Origin: Promethearchaeota archaeon
GTDB taxonomy: Archaea > Asgardarchaeota > Lokiarchaeia > Sigyniarchaeales > SOKP01
Direction: 5' to 3'
Assembly (NCBI GenBank): GCA_004375715.1
Contig: SOKP01000292.1
Coordinates: 1-32,762 of the forward strand
Length of the DNA: 32,762 nt
In this document: one piece after another, positions 16,425 through 24,305 of the stretch
How positions within the stretch are numbered: position 1 is the stretch's first letter
How the letters are laid out: each line of letters starts with the position of its first letter
Program-made: the position numbers and the translations under genes
Notes under the pieces: model-generated
Databases searched by the model: none
Told to the model about the DNA's origin: nothing
What the model saw: the letters and a program-made list of their open reading frames with translations, nothing else

Positions 16425-18731
16425 ATGATAACTACACGTGAGTCTATTAATTTTCAATTTTCATTAATCTTTGGGTACTCTAGCCCTACAGATTTAATAG
16501 CGGGAGATGTAATTGGACCAGGAAAACTAACTAAAGAAATGGTTAACGAGCTTTCTAAGGATGTAATAACATATCTTCGAATGTATAATGCTATGTTGAG
16601 GGATTTTGCTGGTTCTGAAGTATTTTCAATAGAATTTGAATTGTACAATTTCGACCAAAAAGACGCTCAAATGAAAATTTACCCAAAATCAATGGTGCTC
16701 ATTCCCGGTAAATACAAGGAATGTGAAAGTTTATTACTTGCTTTAAAACCAGAAACGGGATATCTAGATCCACACAAATCAAGAGAATCAATTAACCATA
16801 TAAGTAAATTATTTTACGAAGTAGAAGAGTTTTCTAATCATCCAGGATTAGAACATCAAAAAAAAATTCAGGTATATAATAAATTTGCTACTCGATTTAG
16901 TAAAAAACTTTATGGGGATTTGATTGAGGATAAATGGAATAAAAAATTAATAGGTTTAAGCGTTTCTTTACCAACTGAAAAAGAAATGTTGTCTACTTAT
17001 GGATCGATAAGAACGGATGTAGATTATCTCTGGAATAAAAGCCCTATTGAGATTAAATTTTCAAATCAAAAATATGATCGGCTTAAATCACCATATATTG
17101 GAAAGTCAACAATAGATCACCTTAAATATGCTATTTCAGAACCGAGTGCAACTTTTATTATTGAAAAAACGCTAATCCTAGGAACTAATTTACTTAAATT
17201 AGCTAATACTGGGACAACAGATGAAATCCAAGAGAAAGTTATATCATTTTTTGTAGCTAAAATCGAGGAAAGTTTTGGTAAAAATCAAAAACTCTTCTCT
17301 GGTGTTGAAATTATTTCCTATATGGAAAAAATATTAACTGATTTTAATGTCAAAGTTGATAATTTTTTAAAAATTTCTAAGAAATTCCTAACAACCGGCG
17401 AAATAGGCAATATCTCGGAGTTGTTAGAAAAATATAACTCATTTATAGTTGAAAATTCTGAAGAAAATATTGATTTTTATAGAACTATCAGCGAATTAGC
17501 TATAAATTCAATGACTCTTTCAATTATTAGTGAAGAAAAGCTAAGGGCAAGTGAATTAGATTCTGTAATAAATTATTTTGCTGAAGTCCTTAAAAATAGC
17601 ATTAGTTGTATTAGAAACTCGTTTCCGCGATATTTATCACACCGTAGATTGAATACTCTGATCTCTAACTTTATTAGAATTTTACATGTAAAATTTGAAA
17701 ATGAACAAAAACCTTCTAAAAATTTAGGACAAAATATTTTGGGTAAATTCGAACAACATTTAATATCGCAGATAGCGATAAATCCAATTGTATTATTAAA
17801 AGTTGGTGTTTTTAACGAAGAAATATTAAATAAAGAATTTAAAAAGTTAGTAAATGACAACATCAAATCGTTCTATGGTAGCATTAACTTAGACATTAGT
17901 GACTTAATTGCTTTCGCCGAAATCCAAATGGAAAAAGATTCAAATTTAATAGATTCGCATGTAAAGAAATTTGAACGGTTCTCAGATGAATTAAAATATT
18001 TATTAAGCTATATTCTGAGATATACTACTATTAATCGATTTCTTAAAGAAGAACCAGATGGAGAAATTAGTGATCCAGTAACTTTTGCAAATAGATTCCA
18101 TCGCTTCCTAGAAAAGCGAATAGGAGCGATAAATTTAACGTGGAAAACATATATATTAGAATGGATAAAAGATTATGCCAAGAAATTTTTTAGTATTGAA
18201 GAAATACGGGAGTGGTCTTTAGACGAAACATTATTTGAATTTATAAAATATTTAGAAGAACGTGAATCAAACGAGCAGGAACCAGAAGCATTCCTCAAAT
18301 TTTTAGACAATTATATTTTAAGGATTTCAAATGATGTAGAAAAAGAAATTTTAATAGATTTCTATAAACAGTATGAATTTTGTATTGGTATAAAAACTGA
18401 ATTTCCAAAATATATCCAAAATAAAGTTGAAAAAGAGATTAACTTATTTAAAATTGAGCCAGAAAAAATCATCCCTAAAAATTATCTTAGTATTGATGAA
18501 CAGAACACATTTTATAATTATGTGAAGAAAAATGAGCTCAGATATTTCTCAAAATTAATACCTCGGCCAGTTTCTTTGATTTTGAAACAAGAACTAACTG
18601 CGGAAGAAGTTGATTTATTCAAAGCTGACTTATTTCATGTTTTTGAGTTTAAATACTGGCACAATAAAGCAAAATATGATATTGCAGACAATTTTAAGGA
18701 AGTATACAGAGAGTGGATAAAAAAATTATGA
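16425..18731 (+). CDS. large orphan helical protein A (768 aa)
   Basis: I do not recognise this protein. Residues 1 to about 110 look mixed alpha/beta: strand-like NFQFSLIFGY and VFSIEFELYNF surround a helix rich in Tyr/Met. The remaining 650 residues are almost all helix-forming, charged and short on Gly/Pro, with repeated pairs of amphipathic helices, suggesting a long solenoid or rod. There are no membrane segments, no Walker motif, no zinc-type cysteines and no signal peptide. Its stop TGA overlaps the ATG of the next gene as ATGA, so the two are translated together. The roadblock gene is divergent across a shared promoter region. Base composition is like the rest of the window. A structural or scaffold role beside the roadblock protein is an inference only. 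Confidence 0.7.
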   Translation: MITTRESINFQFSLIFGYSSPTDLIAGDVIGPGKLTKEMVNELSKDVITYLRMYNAMLRDFAGSEVFSIEFELYNFDQKDAQMKIYPKSMVLIPGKYKECESLLLALKPETGYLDPHKSRESINHISKLFYEVEEFSNHPGLEHQKKIQVYNKFATRFSKKLYGDLIEDKWNKKLIGLSVSLPTEKEMLSTYGSIRTDVDYLWNKSPIEIKFSNQKYDRLKSPYIGKSTIDHLKYAISEPSATFIIEKTLILGTNLLKLANTGTTDEIQEKVISFFVAKIEESFGKNQKLFSGVEIISYMEKILTDFNVKVDNFLKISKKFLTTGEIGNISELLEKYNSFIVENSEENIDFYRTISELAINSMTLSIISEEKLRASELDSVINYFAEVLKNSISCIRNSFPRYLSHRRLNTLISNFIRILHVKFENEQKPSKNLGQNILGKFEQHLISQIAINPIVLLKVGVFNEEILNKEFKKLVNDNIKSFYGSINLDISDLIAFAEIQMEKDSNLIDSHVKKFERFSDELKYLLSYILRYTTINRFLKEEPDGEISDPVTFANRFHRFLEKRIGAINLTWKTYILEWIKDYAKKFFSIEEIREWSLDETLFEFIKYLEERESNEQEPEAFLKFLDNYILRISNDVEKEILIDFYKQYEFCIGIKTEFPKYIQNKVEKEINLFKIEPEKIIPKNYLSIDEQNTFYNYVKKNELRYFSKLIPRPVSLILKQELTAEEVDLFKADLFHVFEFKYWHNKAKYDIADNFKEVYREWIKKL

Positions 18732-21121
18732 TAAGCGGAGTAAAAAGAAAATCAACAGCGACTGAAAGTGCCTCTAGGTTTTTTCAGACTGTAGATTTAA
18801 TAATTTCCCATCTGAAAAGAGAAGCTGATAAAGAAAAAATTTTCGAATTGATTCGTAAGAAACCTACCTTACGGTCTCTTCTAGTCGCTACTGCAGCAAT
18901 TCATCTGTATCATTATATGGGTATAAAAGTTGAAGAATCTTTAGATACAAACAAGTTAACAGTTGATTCGACTAAACAACTTGAAATGGAAGAAAAACAT
19001 ATTCTAATGGAAGAAGTTGAGATTTTTTTAAAAAATTCTTTTGAATTAGAAAGAGCTCTATTCGATGAAATTATCAATTTAGAAAATATGTTCTTATCAT
19101 TGTTAATAGAAGATAGGCTAGGTAGCCTACAAAAATCTCAGAGAGAAAAAAGAATAGAGGAAATTGAAAATAAAATTGAACTAGAACTGTTGAACATTAT
19201 ATCCAAATTACCATCTTATTATTTTTACGATTTTATAGGAGACATTATCGGCTTAAATGAAATCGTAAAAAATGAAATTTTAGAAGAAAGTGCTGCGTTT
19301 AAAGGCGTCTCGCTTCCAATTGAAGAACAATTAAAGAAGGAAGAGAAAGAAGATAAATTCATTGAGGTTTTTACTCTAAATAGAATAATTGAGAGGATGC
19401 AAAACCAATTTGAATTTAAATCCTATAAGGAATTACAAATCCAAACAATGCCTATCCGGATGATAAAGAAACGTATAATGGAATATGAATTAAATAAATT
19501 TCCGATATCCATATCTGGATTAAAAACTTTTATTGAAGGGAATAATTTAAAAAAAGAAACTATCAAATCAATTGAAAACGCCTTTAAGGAAGATCTTAAA
19601 TATGATGAATTTGAAAAGAGGATTCTTTCAGAATTAAAAATTGCTCTAATTAACCAGTTAAAAAAAAACCCAAATGATTTTATCTACTTCCTTCAAAGTT
19701 TAAATGAATCAAGTTTTGAAGATGCTATTTTTTTACTTAATAAGAGGGGAATTAAGGATACTTTACACTTAATAAATGTTGATTATGAGTTATCTGAAAA
19801 TGTACAGAAAAGCATGATAAGATATAATATAAAAAAACAAGATCTAATCCTATTAAATGACAATCAAAAAAACTTGATCAATGTGGCAAAAAAAGCATTA
19901 TGTAGCATGAAATTTCCGTATCTTGAGAAATTTATTACAAAAGTTGCTGATAATGTTGAATTTGATTTATTTAAAATTCTCTATAGAAATGAGACCGAAT
20001 ATAATGAGTTATGGGATATTTTAGAGGATAAAACGGGGATCAATATAAATGACCTGAGAGAGTTTGTAAGGAAAAAACAAACAGTTGACAGGATTTTCTT
20101 TCAAGGGTTGAATTTAAGCAATTACTCCCAAATACTTCTTCTTCTTAACTATGATGAGATAATAAGTAATATAGTAACAGATTTATTTTACAATTTATTG
20201 TCGAAAATTCTAAGGCAATTAAGCAGGATAATAGAGTTATATGGTATAATTTCAAATGATAAGGCGATTTACGCTCGGGCTTTAATGGCGGTTACAGAAA
20301 ACAAAGGTTTTGAAGATTGGGTTCAAATTAAATTGGAGGAGTTAAGTATCGAGAGAACTATGAAAAGGCAGAAAGAACTAGTAGTAGTTTTTAATGCTGT
20401 TAATCAAGTTTTTCTTATAAATGGTTTTATATTATCGCGTTTGAAGATACAATCTCTCAAAGAGAGTATGTCAGAGTTAAAGAACCAAGAAAGTTTTGTT
20501 TATAAAGGTATATCACCTTTAAAACTAAAAGCAGACCTAGTATCTCCTGTATCCTATTGTATAGCTTACGATCTAATAAAAAGGTTTGAAGAATTAGCAG
20601 AATTTGAAAAAGTTAGAATTGAAAGTGTGAATGTAGAAAAAAAAAGAAAAGAAGATGATAAGAAAAAAGAAATTATTAGATTACGCCAAGAAAGCACATT
20701 TAATTGGATTGAACGAAGAATTACATCGTCTTTAATGGGAGTTACCCGTGGGATGAATCCGCGTCAATTTTACTGGAGCGAAAAAGATAACAAAACACTT
20801 ACAGAACAAATTCAGTTACATAGTGGATTAGGGGGTGATATTTTTTCTAGATTCTGCGAGTTTTATTTGTTTGCGGTTGAAAAAATTAAATTTCTCGTTC
20901 CGGATATGAAATTACCTAATAAGGAAAGAATAGAACATGAAATAACTATTATTATTAATAATATACTTTCTGAGAGACTAAACCGCACTCCGAATCCTGA
21001 AGAAATTAACAAGATGCTAGAAGGAGAGCGTTACAAAATTTCTAGCACTATTGCAGCAAAAATAGGCAATATCCTAGATAAAACACTCTATTTTAAATTT
21101 AAGAAGAAATCGAAAAAATAG
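18728..21121 (+). CDS. large orphan helical protein B (797 aa)
   Basis: Also unrecognised, and like its neighbour overwhelmingly helical. ATG 18728 overlaps the preceding stop by four bases; ATG 18713 would add five residues. There are charged coiled-coil-like parts (NVEKKRKEDDKKKEIIRLRQ near residue 640) and a more conserved-looking C-terminal section with ITSSLMGVTRGMNPRQFYW and a histidine/glycine-bearing LHSGLGGDIF. No nucleotide-binding, membrane or metal motif is seen. Size and composition close to protein A suggest a hetero-complex, perhaps from an old duplication, though I cannot align them by eye. A structure prediction of A and B with the roadblock protein would say more. Confidence 0.7.
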   Translation: MISGVKRKSTATESASRFFQTVDLIISHLKREADKEKIFELIRKKPTLRSLLVATAAIHLYHYMGIKVEESLDTNKLTVDSTKQLEMEEKHILMEEVEIFLKNSFELERALFDEIINLENMFLSLLIEDRLGSLQKSQREKRIEEIENKIELELLNIISKLPSYYFYDFIGDIIGLNEIVKNEILEESAAFKGVSLPIEEQLKKEEKEDKFIEVFTLNRIIERMQNQFEFKSYKELQIQTMPIRMIKKRIMEYELNKFPISISGLKTFIEGNNLKKETIKSIENAFKEDLKYDEFEKRILSELKIALINQLKKNPNDFIYFLQSLNESSFEDAIFLLNKRGIKDTLHLINVDYELSENVQKSMIRYNIKKQDLILLNDNQKNLINVAKKALCSMKFPYLEKFITKVADNVEFDLFKILYRNETEYNELWDILEDKTGININDLREFVRKKQTVDRIFFQGLNLSNYSQILLLLNYDEIISNIVTDLFYNLLSKILRQLSRIIELYGIISNDKAIYARALMAVTENKGFEDWVQIKLEELSIERTMKRQKELVVVFNAVNQVFLINGFILSRLKIQSLKESMSELKNQESFVYKGISPLKLKADLVSPVSYCIAYDLIKRFEELAEFEKVRIESVNVEKKRKEDDKKKEIIRLRQESTFNWIERRITSSLMGVTRGMNPRQFYWSEKDNKTLTEQIQLHSGLGGDIFSRFCEFYLFAVEKIKFLVPDMKLPNKERIEHEITIIINNILSERLNRTPNPEEINKMLEGERYKISSTIAAKIGNILDKTLYFKFKKKSKK

Positions 21122-21222
21122 CAAGCGCTTCAAAAATAAATAACAAAAATTTTAAAATTAATATAATTTAATTTACTTACAATTTTACACTAAAACTCTA
21201 TTTAAATTCATTTGATTTACTT

Positions 21223-21495
21223 ATGCCCTGGTTAAAAAAGGAATTAGGATACATAAAATCTTCGTTTTCACAGATTTTAATTGGAATAATACTTGTAGGA
21301 CTTACAATTTCTGGTTTAGGTCTTGCGATATTCCTAAGATTTGCAGATTTTAACGGAACTATAATTGCCTTTGCCGGAATTACCACTGAAGTTATAAGCA
21401 TTATCATTTGTTATTTATTACTTCGAAGATATGTCATTCCAAAAGAAGAAGGGAGTAATAAATCAGTTCAAAAAGTAAAAACAAAATTGAAGTAG
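21223..21495 (+). CDS. small two-helix membrane protein
   Basis: 90 residues: a short amphipathic head, membrane helices at about 18-38 and 46-68, and a basic, polar tail (about 20 residues). No family is recognised. It has no Shine-Dalgarno site; TATA-like ATATAATTTAA is 50-60 bases upstream. It ends seven bases from the convergent nuclease gene. Confidence 0.55.
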   Translation: MPWLKKELGYIKSSFSQILIGIILVGLTISGLGLAIFLRFADFNGTIIAFAGITTEVISIIICYLLLRRYVIPKEEGSNKSVQKVKTKLK

Positions 21496-21502
21496 ATTTT
21501 AC

Positions 21503-22228
21503 CTATATCAAAAAGTCTTCCCAATTCCTATTGTTAACTCTCTGTGAGATTAAGTAGTTTTTAACATCAGACAATAGAATATCTGGATCATATTCCCAGG
21601 CCTCCTTCTTATTAAAGGAAACGCATCTAATTTTATGTAAATTGAACATGGACTTAACTAAAAGACCGTATGTGGCAACTTGTGGAAGAGAAATCATAAA
21701 ATTTCCTTCAGGCTTATAATCTATCACCTTTACTAGAGAGTTTTCGATTTGGATAAGGTCAATATGTCCGGTTACTACTTTATTATCAATTTTTTTCCAT
21801 ATAGGTATTTCAATAGCAACAGAATTGCTATCTTTGATTAAGATATTCTTTAAAATCGGTTCGTGTCCCGGTTTTTTACCAATTTTGTTAACTCTAAAAT
21901 TTTCATAAACAGTATTGGCATAATTCGGTAATTTTGAATCTGAACCATATTGCTTTATTTTTCCCTCTCGAATTAATTTTTTACTAAAACTGTTTATGAA
22001 AGCAGGTCTCAAACCTCGGATTTTAAATTGCGAGACGCGTGGAAGGTTGCGTGTATTGAATAACTCATTCGGTATGATTCCTTGGTAAATCTTTTTAAAG
22101 TAAGAACCCAGAGTTTTAAATTCCTCTCGATAAGGGTTATTAGGAGATATTTTTTGTTTGTGGTGTGCGATATTCCAGTTAAAGGCATATGGGATATTCT
22201 GATGAATAAATAATTTTTTCTTAAGCAT
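21503..22228 (-). CDS. PD-(D/E)XK nuclease family protein (RecB/Cas4-like fold)
   Basis: The 241-residue protein holds the nuclease signature in order: E140 (AIEIPIW), D157 (VTGHIDLIQ), D170-Y-K172 (KVIDYKP) and the later Q183/Y187 of QVATYGLL, a motif seen in RecB-like members. The cysteine quartet that holds the Cas4/AddB iron-sulfur cluster is missing, so it is not Cas4. The first 110 residues are basic and specific to this protein. Family members cut DNA in repair, restriction or mobile-element biology. No helicase or Cas gene is near. It stands alone, with about 180 bases to the tRNA gene upstream. Confidence 0.75.
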   Translation of the reverse strand: MLKKKLFIHQNIPYAFNWNIAHHKQKISPNNPYREEFKTLGSYFKKIYQGIIPNELFNTRNLPRVSQFKIRGLRPAFINSFSKKLIREGKIKQYGSDSKLPNYANTVYENFRVNKIGKKPGHEPILKNILIKDSNSVAIEIPIWKKIDNKVVTGHIDLIQIENSLVKVIDYKPEGNFMISLPQVATYGLLVKSMFNLHKIRCVSFNKKEAWEYDPDILLSDVKNYLISQRVNNRNWEDFLI

Positions 22229-22425
22229 GGAATTCTTGGTTCATAAAGGTGATTCAAAAATATTAATTTATTAACTATTATACGTCAAATATAAAAAAAA
22301 CCATCTATTAATGATTTATTAATTTTTGTAGAAAAGATTTATCCTTTAGACTTAAATCACCTGCTTACGATGAAATCAAGCCATATATAATATTCTTATT
22401 TTGTAATTGAGCGGACCCGGCAGGA

Positions 22426-22456
22426 TATTCGTTTGAATTATTTTTTAATTCATAAT
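22426..22456 (-). other. tRNA intron 2, T-loop (position 59/60)
   Basis: 31 bases split the T-loop. The T-stem is the outer helix, TTCG/CGAA is the central four pairs, the bulges are AA^A and TA^T, and TGAATTA/TAATTCA closes the inner hairpin. Cutting at the marks restores GCAGGTTCGAATCCTGC exactly, which is strong support. Confidence 0.88.
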
Positions 22457-22497
22457 TTCGAACCTGCGACATTCGGATTAGAAGTCCGACGCCCTAT

Positions 22498-22526
22498 TTA
22501 CACCATTTATACTGGAGTAAAAACAG
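22498..22526 (-). other. tRNA intron 1, D-loop (position 19/20)
   Basis: 29 bases lie between G19 and A20. Outer helix CCTA/TAGG, bulge GG^C, central four pairs GCAT/GTGT (two wobbles), bulge AA^A, and an inner hairpin TGTTT-T-TAC with GTA-T-AAATG form the bulge-helix-bulge. Cutting at the marks gives a D-loop AGCATGGATA. Confidence 0.8.
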
Positions 22527-22575
22527 CCATGCTAGGCTACGAGTCCTGAGTTCTAAAAAAATGTATTTTTTTGGT

Positions 22576-22585
22576 TTAATATAAA
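22576..22585 (-). promoter_or_regulatory. TATA box of tRNA-Arg
   Basis: TTTATATTAA on the minus strand is about 34 bases before the first tRNA base, so transcription would start some nine bases upstream and leave a short leader for RNase P. Confidence 0.5.
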
Positions 22586-22662
22586 TTAAATAATTTGCAA
22601 TTAATTAAAATTTTACTTTTATTACTAAGTAGATAAGACAAGGGATAAGTACGCAGTACTAA

Positions 22663-23247
22663 TTACTTTCCACGTCCCTTATTGGCGCCTAAGCTTGGTC
22701 GTGTTTTTTCGGAACCCCATCCTTTCTTATATAATCCACGTGCTTTCTTTCCAGAAGAAGATAATCCACGAGCTACTCTTCTTGTGTGTTGAGGTTCGCA
22801 AATCCAATTAATTTTTGGGTCTGATTTAATTACTGGATGACTTGGGTCCACCATAATAACTTCGTAGTACCAACTCTTTCCATCGGCATATACTTTATAG
22901 CTATTTAGAACCTCTAAATTTGGGTATTTTCGCTGTACGCGTTCTTCAGCTACCCATTGTAAATTTTTACCAGTTGTGTACTTAGAGACACCCATTGCTC
23001 GAGGTTTTCTCCCTCTTTTAGGTCTAACTTTATGCATCCCACCTTTTCGGATTCTAGCTCGAACAATGACATATCCTTGTTTTGCCTTATACCCTAAAGT
23101 ACGTGCTCTATGCAATTTAGTCGGTTTTTCAACTCGTTCAACAGATTTTCCTTTTCTATATTCAATTCCTCTTTTCCAGTGATTTGTTTGATATCCAGTT
23201 TCGTGTTTTTCGAATGTATCTTTCACATAACTATATCCAGACTTCAA
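22663..23247 (-). CDS. rpl15e: 50S ribosomal protein L15e
   Basis: The 194-residue protein is L15e, present in archaea and eukaryotes but not bacteria. It is very basic, with the family stretches PTKLHRARTLGYKAKQGYV, RIRKGGMHKVRPKRGRKP and VLNSYKVYADGKSWYYEVI, and the C-terminal RGLSSSGKKARGL. It binds 23S rRNA deep in the large subunit. The start is TTG at 23245-23247, since an in-frame stop lies two codons upstream and the length fits the family. GGAG is 13 bases upstream, a little far. tRNA-Arg follows on the same strand. Confidence 0.97.
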   Translation of the reverse strand: MKSGYSYVKDTFEKHETGYQTNHWKRGIEYRKGKSVERVEKPTKLHRARTLGYKAKQGYVIVRARIRKGGMHKVRPKRGRKPRAMGVSKYTTGKNLQWVAEERVQRKYPNLEVLNSYKVYADGKSWYYEVIMVDPSHPVIKSDPKINWICEPQHTRRVARGLSSSGKKARGLYKKGWGSEKTRPSLGANKGRGK

Positions 23248-23450
23248 GATTTAGACAAACTCCAATAGGTTAATAAATGTTGAAATAATGTAAAATTAAT
23301 TAATTTTATTATTTCTTCTTTTTATATGATTGTCGATAATTTTATAGTTTTAAATTTATGATAATACATAATGGAACCTTGAATGTTTTATCACTTGGAA
23401 CTTAGAAAATAATAAAAATATCAGAAAAAAATAAAATAGCAATTAAGAAA

Positions 23451-23948
23451 ATGAAAGAAAAAGAAGAAAAAAACAAAGAGAAAAATACTTTAGAGATTAG
23501 ATTGAAGAAAAACCTTGAAATCAACGATAAAGATGGATTGAACATTTCATATGATAAAATCGATTTAGAGGCTCAATTTCCTCAATTAATGCATGAATTA
23601 AATGTAAAAAAAAAAACTCTCAAGATCGAAGGAGTGGGTGATGATATAAAGCCGGAACAAGTAGAGATTGAAGAGCATCCAAAAGAACAGTATTACGAAG
23701 AATTAAAAAATCCTGGGGTGATTGACTTCCTCAGAAGATGTACAGATACTGAAGATGCTTTAAAAATATTGGATTTTCTTTTAGAACAAAATGAATTAAT
23801 TTCTTTAGATTATCATAGAATAAAAAACCGGTTAAAAAAAGAGGGGGGATTAAAAGAACTGCTTCTTGAATATGGTGGTTTAAAAACACCTGGATATTAC
23901 GAAAGGAAATTCCCTAGGAATAAAAATTTAACTAACGGTGAATTATAA
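23451..23948 (+). CDS. DUF2095 family protein
   Basis: A 165-residue acidic/basic protein. After a charged, lysine-rich head (1-40) it has FPQLMHEL, the core NPGVIDFLRRCTDTEDALKI and the end LKTPGYYERKFP, which match the archaeal DUF2095 family as I know it. The function is unknown. The core looks helical and may bind a partner; there are no catalytic or metal motifs. It has no close partner gene: L15e is divergent and a probable sRNA follows directly. Confidence 0.75.
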   Translation: MKEKEEKNKEKNTLEIRLKKNLEINDKDGLNISYDKIDLEAQFPQLMHELNVKKKTLKIEGVGDDIKPEQVEIEEHPKEQYYEELKNPGVIDFLRRCTDTEDALKILDFLLEQNELISLDYHRIKNRLKKEGGLKELLLEYGGLKTPGYYERKFPRNKNLTNGEL

Positions 23949-23956
23949 ATAATAAG

Positions 23957-24042
23957 AATTTAGATTAATGATGAACTTATGACAATCGAAAGAGCTTTTG
24001 CTCAAAGCGATGACGTTGTCGCCCCAAACTGAAATTTAAATT
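23957..24042 (+). ncRNA. probable C/D box guide sRNA
   Basis: AATTTAGATT (23957-23966) pairs with AATTTAAATT (24033-24042) over ten positions. Inside lie a perfect C box ATGATGA (23968-23974) and D box CTGA (24029-24032). GCGATGA (24007-24013) serves as a C' box, and the internal hairpin GAGC-TTTT-GCTC lies before it; a D' box is degenerate (CTCA 24001-24004 at best). The 15 bases between C' and D form the likely guide, with TCGCCCCAAA just before the D box. By the D+5 rule this would direct 2'-O-methylation of a G in a target holding TTTGGGGCGA. At 86 bases it is longer than usual, and its stem is AT-rich, so chance is not excluded. Confidence 0.5.
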
Positions 24043-24047
24043 TATAT

Positions 24048-24299
24048 TTAGTCGTTTTCGATCTTTTTCTTAAAGCTCAAACCCTTTTCTGTTAAAATAT
24101 ACCCTTCAACATCTTTTTTTACAAGATTTAATTCGAGGAGAACTGGAACCCGTCCTTTAATACAAGCCATTGGTAATCCTGAGAATATTTTCATACTCTC
24201 ATAGTCTTTAGCTCCCTTTTCGATTGCGAAAAATATTTCAACCCCCATATTCCCAAGTAAGCATTTTAACTCCTGAATGGATTCTTCTCCCTTACTCAA
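24048..24299 (-). CDS. small winged-helix-like protein
   Basis: 83 residues. The pattern helix (LGNMGVEIFFAIEKG), helix (DYESMKIFSG), recognition-type helix (MACIKGRVPVLLELNLV) and a beta wing (VEGYILTEKG) is that of a winged helix, a DNA-binding or protein-interaction fold. The start is TTG 24297-24299, with AAGGAG about 11 bases before it. It begins six bases after the stop of the longin/winged-helix gene and surely belongs to the same mRNA, so the two may act together. Confidence 0.6.
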   Translation of the reverse strand: MSKGEESIQELKCLLGNMGVEIFFAIEKGAKDYESMKIFSGLPMACIKGRVPVLLELNLVKKDVEGYILTEKGLSFKKKIEND

Positions 24300-24305
24300 A
24301 GGTTC

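Larger units (their letters stand above)
22412..22546 (-). tRNA. tRNA-Arg(TCT) with two introns
   Basis: The acceptor GGACTCG (22546-22540) pairs with CGGGTCC (22419-22413) over seven positions with one T-G pair; the discriminator is G 22412 and CCA is not encoded. After removal of two inserts the cloverleaf is complete: D-stem GCCT/GGGC, anticodon stem TCGGA/TCCGA with loop CTTCTAA (anticodon TCT, reads AGA), variable ATGTC, and T-arm GCAGG-TTCGAAT-CCTGC. The inserts of 29 and 31 bases are in the D-loop and the T-loop. Both can fold a bulge-helix-bulge whose cleavage restores exact tRNA loops, so the archaeal splicing endonuclease should process it. The gene lies 116 bases downstream of L15e but has its own TATA box. 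Confidence 0.92.

Noticed and set aside
21503-22228. Cas4 and a CRISPR locus
   Set aside because: The cysteines of Cas4 are missing, and no direct-repeat array or other cas gene was found in the window.
22009-22257. 82-codon minus-strand frame overlapping the nuclease start
   Set aside because: It overlaps the nuclease gene in another frame, has no family features and its residue make-up is shadow-like.
23371-23415. A second possible TGA-containing peptide (ATG GAA CCT TGA) before the DUF2095 gene
   Set aside because: There is no ribosome site and no SECIS-like hairpin downstream; it looks like ordinary AT-rich leader sequence.
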